Shown piece after piece: positions 48,334 to 54,676 of a stretch of DNA of 54,676 bases. Source of the stretch: Photorhabdus heterorhabditis (GTDB lineage Bacteria; Pseudomonadota; Gammaproteobacteria; Enterobacterales; Enterobacteriaceae); NCBI RefSeq assembly GCF_018448905.1, contig NZ_RCWA01000032.1, forward strand, positions 1 to 54,676. The letters are read 5' to 3'. The notes beneath the pieces are model-generated. The model had not been told where the DNA came from. It did not search any database and was given only the letters and a program-made list of their open reading frames with translations. Within the stretch, counting starts at the first letter, position 1, and each line of letters begins with the position of its first letter. The position numbers and the translations under genes are program-made.

Positions 48334-48612
48334 TCATGTATTCTGTTTACGACGAGCAATGATATATGGGATACAACATGAATACGCAAGGACAAATGAA
48401 GCATAATGTAAAAAATCATCATTTGTTGTGTCTATATTTAGTAAAGGGATAAAATCAAAATGAAAAACATAAAGATGAAAAGCAGATAGAGATAATGGTA
48501 ATATTATAGCATAAAGATGATGATAGATATTATCTGATATTAAAAGCTTTTTTATGAAAACATATGTAGGTCTTAGTATTATCAAAGATAATAATATATA
48601 GAGAAACCCCAT
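48334..48612 (-). CDS. Small membrane protein upstream of the MNIO genes
   Basis: 92 residues with three hydrophobic segments (about 2-22, 33-52, 68-86), no family recognised. The start has an excellent ribosome site (GAGGAG, 6-nt spacing) located inside the preceding 25-codon ORF, whose stop overlaps this ATG (TAATG). It is therefore translationally coupled to that ORF. An immunity or transport helper role is possible but only inferred. Confidence 0.55.
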   Translation of the reverse strand: MGFLYILLSLIILRPTYVFIKKLLISDNIYHHLYAIILPLSLSAFHLYVFHFDFIPLLNIDTTNDDFLHYASFVLAYSCCIPYIIARRKQNT

Positions 48613-48689
48613 TAATTACTCCTCATATATCCATATGCAGTACTTATATCGCTAACAATCTCAATAATGATTTCTTCTATACTCATCAT
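48612..48689 (-). CDS. 25-residue ORF, candidate RiPP precursor peptide
   Basis: ATG-ATG start at 48689 or 48686, 25 codons, stop overlapping the next start. The peptide has an acidic, Ile-rich helix-like first part (SIEEIIIEIVSDIS), as in leader peptides, and the polar tail TAYGYMRSN, which could be a core. A GCGGAA sequence lies 6-7 nt before the first ATG. It has no Cys, unlike many MNIO substrates, though some MNIO enzymes act on Asp, Asn or aromatic residues. It is the first gene of the putative operon. It could also be just an upstream coupling ORF. Confidence 0.45.
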   Translation of the reverse strand: MMSIEEIIIEIVSDISTAYGYMRSN

Positions 48690-48743
48690 TTTTATTCCGC
48701 GATTCTTTAATCCGTATAGGAGATCTGTATTTATATATCGATA

Positions 48744-48870
48744 TATACCTGTTATCTTTCAAGTTGCCTCTTTGTTGGCTGCACTCTCTCACCCCGGTCA
48801 CATCGTTATCTATGCTCTCGGGGATTCGCTCCCTTGCCGTCGCGATCCATCTTGAAATCTATTGGGTATA
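48744..48870 (+). repeat. ERIC repeat, copy 8
   Basis: Full-length 127-bp ERIC, close to copies 1 and 5. It lies 54 bp upstream of the 25-codon ORF, in the place of its promoter region. Confidence 0.92.
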
Positions 48871-49542
48871 TATAGATGACAAATTACATATTAATTAATT
48901 TCGTTAATTAATCTATATCAAATGATTATCAGGCTAACAATGGTCATCTATTTTCCATATATTATAATATGAATAATATTGACCATTTCTCCTTTTTATC
49001 CTTAATATTTTTTAATGTCAATGATATTTTAACATTAAAAATTAAGCTTTCTTTATTTTTTGTTAACTTATTGAAATATTATAAAAATAAAATAATTATT
49101 TTACCCTTGTTGAAGAAAAAATTAACACTAGCATATAAGAATTTAAATAATGTTTTTAAAATTAGTAAAATCAGATGGATAAGTAATGATTTAGTGAATG
49201 AACACAGATTAATTGGAGATGTCCTGTTCCTGTTTGCGAGCCGTATCAGTAATATCTACCTCAGATTATTAGGATTTCACGTAAGAAATGCTATTTGAGA
49301 ATGGAAAGACATAAGGTGGACAAGAAAGACCATAAAACCAGAGTCTGATTTTGTTCTCCATCAAGTGGCAGGAATAGCGATTGTGGTATATGTTGTTGGG
49401 TGAATGTTCTTTGTTCGATAGCTAAATACGATGAGTTGTGATCGAAACAACACTTTCAGGACATTCTAAACAGTAATAAACATAGGATAGTGGCAATTTT
49501 CCCTGCCAACTCATTAATTAGCATTATGGAAGGAGTTCGCTT
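48871..49542. other. AT-rich right edge of the island and uspA promoter region
   Basis: A 109-codon plus-strand frame (48969-49298) is rich in Lys, Leu, Ile and Asn with no recognisable domain and no good ribosome site; I do not call it a gene. From about 49300 the base composition returns to normal and the stretch up to 49542 should hold the uspA promoter. Confidence 0.4.
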
Positions 49543-49974
49543 ATGGCTTACAAACATATTCTTGTTGCGGTTGATTTATCCCCGGAAAGTCAGGTGTTGG
49601 TGCAAAAAGCTGTTTCCATGGCAAAACCGTACAATGCTAAAGTTTCCTTGATCCATGTTGATGTTAACTATTCTGATCTCTACACCGGTTTGATTGACGT
49701 TAATCTCGGTGACATGCAGCAACGTATTACTGATGAAACCCGCAATGCGTTAAAAGAGCTTTCCACAGAGTCAGATTATGACATTCAGGAAACTTTGAGT
49801 GGTAGCGGTGATCTGGGCCAAGTATTGGTTGATGCAATTAAAAAATATGACATAGATCTGGTTGTTTGTGGGCATCATCAGGATTTTTGGAGCAAACTAA
49901 TGTCTTCTGCTCGTCAGTTAATTAACACTGTTCATGTTGATATGTTGATTGTTCCTCTGCGTGATGATGAATAA
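49543..49974 (+). CDS. uspA: Universal stress protein A
   Basis: UspA is a cytoplasmic stress protein of the Usp fold, 143 residues (E. coli 144). It opens [20 protein letters not shown] and has the conserved end [20 protein letters not shown] then [12 protein letters not shown]. The ribosome site is GGAAGGAG. Its usual divergent neighbour uspB lies 6.4 kb to the left. Confidence 0.97.
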   Translation: MAYKHILVAVDLSPESQVLVQKAVSMAKPYNAKVSLIHVDVNYSDLYTGLIDVNLGDMQQRITDETRNALKELSTESDYDIQETLSGSGDLGQVLVDAIKKYDIDLVVCGHHQDFWSKLMSSARQLINTVHVDMLIVPLRDDE

Positions 49975-50002
49975 CCACAAATTGAAAAATTATTCGGTTA
50001 AA

Positions 50003-50029
50003 ATGCCTGCTTATGCAGGTATTTTTTTT
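50003..50029 (+). terminator. Terminator after uspA
   Basis: ATGCCTGC / GCAGGTAT with loop TTAT and eight T residues. Confidence 0.92.
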
Positions 50030-50233
50030 GATGAGATGAGGTGTAGTTTGGTTTGTTCCCAGTGCCATCAAGAAATTTTTTTTACCATTCTGTAAAAAAA
50101 CTTCTTGAAAGATGAATATAGAACAGTGATATATTCAAAGAGCAAACACAACTTACCTCACATTTTCGACAAAAATAATTATCAGAAAATGGTGGGGGAG
50201 ACATCACAACTGAAGTAAAAAAGGAAGGGTTAA

Positions 50234-51577
50234 ATGAGCTGTTTACTATCTTTGTCTTCATTTCTTGGATCAATTCAGCGCAGGGATGAGTATCAACCCG
50301 AATATCTCCAAGCTGTCCGGGAAGTTTTCACCTCACTTTGGTCGTTCCTTGAACAAAACCCAAAATATCGAGAACAAAGCTTACTGGAACGTATGGTAGA
50401 ACCGGAAAGGGTTATTCAGTTCCGGGTTTGTTGGGTAGATGATCAGGGCAAGGTTCAGGTAAACCGTGCATGGCGTGTACAGTTCAACTCGGCCATTGGT
50501 CCATATAAAGGTGGTATGCGTTTTCATCCATCGGTGAACCTTTCTATTCTGAAATTCCTTGGCTTTGAACAAACATTGAAAAATGCACTGACAACCTTAC
50601 CAATGGGTGGGGGTAAAGGGGGTTCAGATTTTGATCCTAAAGGAAAAAGTCAGGGCGAAGTGATGCGATTTTGTCAGGCGTTAATGACAGAATTGTATCG
50701 CCATCTGGGACCAGATACCGATGTTCCGGCGGGTGATATTGGTGTGGGTGGCCGTGAAGTGGCCTTTATGTCAGGGATGATGAAAAAGCTCTCTAATAAT
50801 ACGGCTTGTGTATTCACTGGCAAAGGTCTCTCTTTCGGCGGTAGTTTGATTCGCCCGGAAGCAACCGGTTATGGTCTGGTTTATTTCACCAATGCCATGT
50901 TGAAACGCCATGGTATGGGCTTTGAAGGTATGCGTGTATCGGTTTCCGGTGCAGGCAATGTTGCACAATATACGATCGAAAAATGCATGGCATTGGGTGC
51001 GAAAGTGGTTACTGCTTCTGATTCAGGCGGTACAGTGGTTGATGAGGAGGGGTTCACGCTGGAGAAATTGGCTCATCTGGAAGAAATTAAAAACCAACAC
51101 TATGGTCGTGTGGAAGAGTATGCCAAAGAACGGGGACTGACTTTCTTAAAGGGGTTACAACCTTGGTCTGTGCCAGTTGATATTGCTTTGCCATGTGCCA
51201 CTCAGAATGAGTTGGATCTGGATGCGGCCAAAGTGCTTATCAAGAATGGCGTTAAAGCTGTTGCTGAAGGGGCAAATATGCCTGCAACCATTTCAGCGAC
51301 TGAAGCCTTTATTGAAGCGGGTGTGTTGTTTGCGCCAGGTAAAGCCGCTAACGCGGGGGGGGTGGCAACGTCTGGCTTGGAAATGGCACAAAACGCAGCA
51401 CGTTTAGGCTGGAAGGCTGAGAAAGTGGATGCACGTTTGCATCACATCATGCTAGATATTCATCACGCTTGTGTTGAGTATGGTGGCGAGAACAAACAGA
51501 CCAATTATGTTCAGGGGGCGAATATTGCTGGATTTGTAAAAGTTGCCGATGCCATGCTTGCCCAAGGCATTTTGTGA
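50234..51577 (+). CDS. gdhA: NADP-specific glutamate dehydrogenase
   Basis: GdhA makes glutamate from 2-oxoglutarate, ammonia and NADPH. The hexameric enzyme has 447 residues, as in E. coli. Substrate motifs are GPYKGGMRFHPSVN, the catalytic-Lys region LPMGGGKGGSDFDPKGK and PAGDIGVGGREV. The NADP-binding motif is SGAGNVAQY, and the end YVQGANIAGFVKVADAMLAQ is conserved. It occupies the place where dtpB lies in E. coli, between uspA and rsmJ. Confidence 0.98.
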   Translation: MSCLLSLSSFLGSIQRRDEYQPEYLQAVREVFTSLWSFLEQNPKYREQSLLERMVEPERVIQFRVCWVDDQGKVQVNRAWRVQFNSAIGPYKGGMRFHPSVNLSILKFLGFEQTLKNALTTLPMGGGKGGSDFDPKGKSQGEVMRFCQALMTELYRHLGPDTDVPAGDIGVGGREVAFMSGMMKKLSNNTACVFTGKGLSFGGSLIRPEATGYGLVYFTNAMLKRHGMGFEGMRVSVSGAGNVAQYTIEKCMALGAKVVTASDSGGTVVDEEGFTLEKLAHLEEIKNQHYGRVEEYAKERGLTFLKGLQPWSVPVDIALPCATQNELDLDAAKVLIKNGVKAVAEGANMPATISATEAFIEAGVLFAPGKAANAGGVATSGLEMAQNAARLGWKAEKVDARLHHIMLDIHHACVEYGGENKQTNYVQGANIAGFVKVADAMLAQGIL

Positions 51578-51587
51578 ATTGAAGATA

Positions 51588-51613
51588 TCAGCCGCAATAT
51601 GCGGCTGACTTTT
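51588..51613. terminator. Terminator between gdhA and rsmJ
   Basis: TCAGCCGCA / TGCGGCTGA with a 3-nt loop and CTTTTC, between convergent genes. Confidence 0.88.
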
Positions 51614-52356
51614 CAGCAAGGATAAATATCAAAACGGTGGTTTTTCGTAGTGATAGCTGCTGATGCAGCTATTCCAGCTAAAGGCTCTGCATAATCAGGC
51701 CGTTTTACTACTACACGACGTTTTGCTAAAGCGCGAGCAGGGGATAATAAATTATCAGCATCTTCATCAGCGCCAACCAGAGACTGAAACACTCGCATCT
51801 CTTTTTTCACCAATGCACTTTTTTGCTTGTGTGGATACATAGGATCGAGATAAACGACATCAGGCTGTGGCGTAATATCGGCCAGCGCTGTAATGCTCGA
51901 GGCATGGAGCAGAGTCATACGTTCTTGCAACCAGCCACCAATTTCTGCATCCTGATAACCGCGTTGCAGCCCATCATCCAGCAATGCCGCGACTACAGGA
52001 TGGCGTTCCAGCATCCTTACATGGCAACCCAATGATGCCAATACAAAGGCATCTCGCCCCAGACCTGCGGTAGCATCCACAACTGTCGGCAGATAATCTT
52101 TTTTGATCCCTATGGCTTTAGCGACTGCTTCGCCGCGACCGCCACCAAAGCGGCGGCGATGTGCCATGGTACCTGATATAAAATCGACATAGATACCACC
52201 TAGCTTTGGCTCATCCAGTTTGCGAAGTTCAAGGCGTTGAGGGGTAAGAACCAACGCCATAATAGCGTTTTCATCATGTACCAACCCCCAGCGCTCCACT
52301 CGTTGAGATAAGGCGCTGTTATCAGCGCCTTGTTCACAGATTAAACAGATACCCAC
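51613..52356 (-). CDS. rsmJ: 16S rRNA (guanine-N2 1516) methyltransferase
   Basis: RsmJ methylates G1516 of 16S rRNA with S-adenosylmethionine. It is 247 residues with a GTG start ([10 protein letters not shown]). The AdoMet motif is [19 protein letters not shown], the catalytic-type motif is [20 protein letters not shown], and [13 protein letters not shown] precedes the domain. It starts 6 nt after the prlC stop, so the two are co-transcribed. Confidence 0.95.
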   Translation of the reverse strand: MGICLICEQGADNSALSQRVERWGLVHDENAIMALVLTPQRLELRKLDEPKLGGIYVDFISGTMAHRRRFGGGRGEAVAKAIGIKKDYLPTVVDATAGLGRDAFVLASLGCHVRMLERHPVVAALLDDGLQRGYQDAEIGGWLQERMTLLHASSITALADITPQPDVVYLDPMYPHKQKSALVKKEMRVFQSLVGADEDADNLLSPARALAKRRVVVKRPDYAEPLAGIAASAAITTKNHRFDIYPC

Positions 52357-52362
52357 CTTAAA

Positions 52363-54405
52363 TTATCCTTTAATACCGGCCTTGCGCAGCATTGCATCCA
52401 GTTTTGGTTCACGGCCACGGAAGCGTTTGAACAGCTCCATTGGCTCTTCTGAACCGCCACGGGACAAAATGTTATCAAGGAAAGATTGCCCGGTTTCGCG
52501 GTTAAAAATGCCTTCTTCCTCAAAACGGGAGTAAGCATCGGCTGCCAACACATCAGCCCATAGATAACTGTAGTAGCCAGCGGCATACCCACCGGAAAAG
52601 ACGTGGGTGAATGAGTGAGGGAAACGACCCCATTCAGGTGAAGGCACTACGGAGACCAATTTCTTCACTTCCTTTAAGGTCTTCATGGTCTGAGCACCTT
52701 TCTTTGGATCATACTCAACATGTAGACGGAAATCGAACTGACCAAACTCAAGCTGACGTAAGATCCGCATAGCAGCCTGATAGTTTTTCGCGGCTAAAAG
52801 GTTATCCAACATGGATTGTGGTAGCGGTTCTTGAGTTTCGTAGTGACCAGAGATAAATGCCAGTGCTTCTGGTTCCCAACACCAGTTCTCCATGAACTGG
52901 CTTGGCATTTCTACCGCATCCCACGGTACACCACCAATACCGGAAACGCCGGCGGTTTCAATCTGGGTCAACATATGATGTAGACAGTGACCGAACTCGT
53001 GGAACAGCGTGTTGACTTCACTGTGAGTGAACAGCGCTGGTTTATCGCCAACAGGTCTGTTGAAGTTGCAGTTCAGATAAGCGACAGGCTTTTGCAGTTC
53101 GCCGTTGGAACGACGCATTCTGCTGATACACTCATCCATCCAGGCGCCACCACGTTTATTCTCACGTGCGTATAGATCCATATAGAAGCTACCGCGCAAC
53201 TCATTGGTGTCATCATACAGATCAAAGAAACGGACATCTGGGTGCCAGGTTTCTACATCATGGCGTTCTTTGGCAGTAATACCATAGATACGACGAACAA
53301 CCTCGAATAGCCCTTCAACAGCTTTTTGTTCAGGGAAATAAGGACGTAACTGCTCATCATTGATAGAGAACTCGTACTGTTTTTGTTTCTCGCCATAATA
53401 AGTCATATCCCAAGCTTCTAGCTTGTGGGCACAATGATGCCATTTAGCAAAACCTTTTAATTCATCTACCTCTTCTTCGCCTTGTGGATGAGCACGTTTT
53501 GTCAAATCATTCAGAAAATCCAATACTTCCTTAGGATTTTTTGCCATTTTGGTAGCAAGGGATTGTTCAGCATAATTTTTAAAACCAAGCAATTGAGCTT
53601 GTTCGTGACGCAGCGCAAGAATTTCGGCGATCACTTCGCTGTTATCCCACTTACCTGCATTTGGTCCCTGTTCGGATGCGCGGGTATTGTAGGCATAATA
53701 AATTTCCTGACGCAGTTCGCGGTTATCTGCATAGGTGATAACTGGCTGGTAACTTGGTGCTTCTAAAGTCAGTAACCAGCCTTTTTGCCCTTTGGCTTCT
53801 GCTTGGGCTTTAGCGGCGGCAATCGCACTTTCAGGCAGACCAGACAGATCCTTCACGTCAGTAATTAACTTGGTCCAGCCCATAGTGGCATCAAGCACAT
53901 TATTGTTGAATTGCGAACTTAAATCCGACAAACGGGCACTAATCTCGCCATAGCGTTTCTGCTTCTCTTCCGGCAGACCAATACCTGATAATTTAAAATC
54001 ACGCAGTGAATTTTCGACAGCTTTGCGTTGAGGTTGAGAGAGTTTCTCAAATTCAGCACTCTCACGTAATGACTTATACGCTTGATATAACCCCTTGTGT
54101 TGACCTAGCCAGGTACTGAATTCGGACAGTAATGGCAAACTTTCTTCATAGACGGCGCGTAATTCTGGACTGTTTTTCACCGAATTCAGATGATTGACAG
54201 GTGACCATGCACGGGACTGCTTATCACCGGCTTCGGCCAAGGGTTGACACAGATTATCCCAGGTAAAAACAGTATTCTCGGCCAATATTTTTTCGACAGT
54301 TTGGCGATAATTGGCAATCACTTCTTTCACAGCGGGAACAACATGTTCTGGTTTAATAGAAGAAAATTTTGGTAAACCTGATGGAACGAGTAACGGATTA
54401 GTCAT
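52363..54405 (-). CDS. prlC: Oligopeptidase A
   Basis: PrlC is an M3-family zinc metallopeptidase that degrades signal peptides and small peptides in the cytoplasm. It is 680 residues, as in E. coli. The zinc motif HEFGH (LFHEFGHCLHHMLTQ) and the downstream ligand Glu in VEMPSQFMENWCWEPEAL are present, as is the YAAGYYSYLWADVLAADAYS block that closes the active site. It is the first gene of prlC-rsmJ. Confidence 0.97.
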   Translation of the reverse strand: MTNPLLVPSGLPKFSSIKPEHVVPAVKEVIANYRQTVEKILAENTVFTWDNLCQPLAEAGDKQSRAWSPVNHLNSVKNSPELRAVYEESLPLLSEFSTWLGQHKGLYQAYKSLRESAEFEKLSQPQRKAVENSLRDFKLSGIGLPEEKQKRYGEISARLSDLSSQFNNNVLDATMGWTKLITDVKDLSGLPESAIAAAKAQAEAKGQKGWLLTLEAPSYQPVITYADNRELRQEIYYAYNTRASEQGPNAGKWDNSEVIAEILALRHEQAQLLGFKNYAEQSLATKMAKNPKEVLDFLNDLTKRAHPQGEEEVDELKGFAKWHHCAHKLEAWDMTYYGEKQKQYEFSINDEQLRPYFPEQKAVEGLFEVVRRIYGITAKERHDVETWHPDVRFFDLYDDTNELRGSFYMDLYARENKRGGAWMDECISRMRRSNGELQKPVAYLNCNFNRPVGDKPALFTHSEVNTLFHEFGHCLHHMLTQIETAGVSGIGGVPWDAVEMPSQFMENWCWEPEALAFISGHYETQEPLPQSMLDNLLAAKNYQAAMRILRQLEFGQFDFRLHVEYDPKKGAQTMKTLKEVKKLVSVVPSPEWGRFPHSFTHVFSGGYAAGYYSYLWADVLAADAYSRFEEEGIFNRETGQSFLDNILSRGGSEEPMELFKRFRGREPKLDAMLRKAGIKG

Positions 54406-54600
54406 ATAAAGCGTCCTTTATTATGTGTTGGATACATTGCTGAGCGGAGCAACCTTGTATCGTAATGGGTATCGGCTAATAAGATGTAGGTAAAATTCGA
54501 CAAACTCAACGCGAATGTTGAGTTTATGAACAATAAAATTTAATGCTTTTTAGCGAAAAACGCCGTAAACCCTCGGCCAGTGCGGGCGGGGATATAAGGC
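54406..54600. promoter_or_regulatory. prlC upstream region
   Basis: Non-coding stretch holding the prlC promoter. I could not place -35/-10 elements with confidence; in E. coli prlC is heat-shock controlled. Confidence 0.3.
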
Positions 54601-54622
54601 GAAAAGCCCGCAGGGCTTTAAA
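54601..54622 (-). terminator. Terminator of the gene at the right edge
   Basis: On the minus strand AAAGCCC / GGGCTTT with loop TGC and a TTTTCG tail, directly after the stop codon at 54625-54627. Confidence 0.7.
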
Positions 54623-54624
54623 GA

Positions 54625-54675
54625 TCAATCTGGCGTTGACTGACTCTGAACGTAGGCTCTGAGCGTTTCAATCGT
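54625..54675 (-). CDS. 3' end of an unidentified minus-strand gene (partial)
   Basis: Sixteen codons (TIETLRAYVQSQSTPD) and a TGA are followed by a terminator, which suggests the tail of a real protein whose body lies right of the window. It is too short to identify. Confidence 0.4.
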   Translation of the reverse strand, partial: TIETLRAYVQSQSTPD

Positions 54676-54676
54676 T

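Noticed and set aside
30101-48870. CRISPR array suggested by the repeated 127-bp units
   Set aside because: The units are ERIC elements in both orientations at irregular distances, not short repeats with uniform spacers.
48969-49298. 109-codon plus-strand frame near uspA
   Set aside because: Lys/Ile/Leu-rich without domain, signal or ribosome site; AT-rich DNA yields such frames by chance.

Overview
The window looks like a chromosomal segment of an entomopathogenic enterobacterium of the Morganellaceae, most probably Photorhabdus (Xenorhabdus is the main alternative). This is inferred from gene content: E. coli-like core operons with diverged, AT-rich spacers, and many ERIC-type 127-bp repeats. 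I made no database comparison.

Layout. 1-0.2 kb: a 5S rRNA ending an rRNA operon. 0.6-8.1 kb: an OpgE-like phosphoethanolamine transferase, the acetate operon acs-yjcH-actP, then sodA and yiiM. 8.8-10.8 kb: an autotransporter gene lying between two identical 28-bp terminator-like palindromes. 11.0-20.5 kb (minus strand): the competence/pilus-like hofMNO-hofQ genes, then aroK-aroB-damX-dam-rpe-gph-trpS. 20.6-29.4 kb: mrcA, nudE, igaA, hslR, hslO and pckA. 29.7 kb: an unannotated-looking but very clear RyhB small RNA with a perfect 7-1-7 Fur box. 30-39.8 kb: an accessory stretch with a broken sensor kinase, a lipoprotein pullulanase, a decayed cyanate locus (cynR and cynT broken, cynS intact), a Baeyer-Villiger-type monooxygenase plus alpha/beta-hydrolase pair, and a deleted GlxA/AraC-type regulator. 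39.8-43.2 kb: yhiN, pitA and uspB. 43.2-49.5 kb: an AT-rich island that splits the normally adjacent uspB/uspA pair. 49.5-54.7 kb: uspA, gdhA, rsmJ and prlC, with the 3' end of an unidentified gene at the right edge.

Most interesting system. The 43.6-48.7 kb island reads as a ribosomally-synthesised-peptide (RiPP) type locus. It holds a DUF692/MNIO iron oxygenase with its metal-ligand motifs, an overlapping partner protein, a small membrane protein, an ABC ATPase plus membrane permease, and a broken serine-peptidase-like gene. Immediately upstream and translationally coupled (TAATG) is a 25-residue ORF that could be the precursor peptide. ERIC repeats have landed inside this locus, and one supplies the likely ribosome-binding site of the partner gene.

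All eight ERIC copies lie between 30.1 and 48.9 kb, in the accessory part, and none lies among the core operons. Several abut truncated genes. The region therefore shows acquisition followed by decay, with a few intact enzymes (pullulanase, cyanase, monooxygenase/hydrolase, MNIO) left among remnants.
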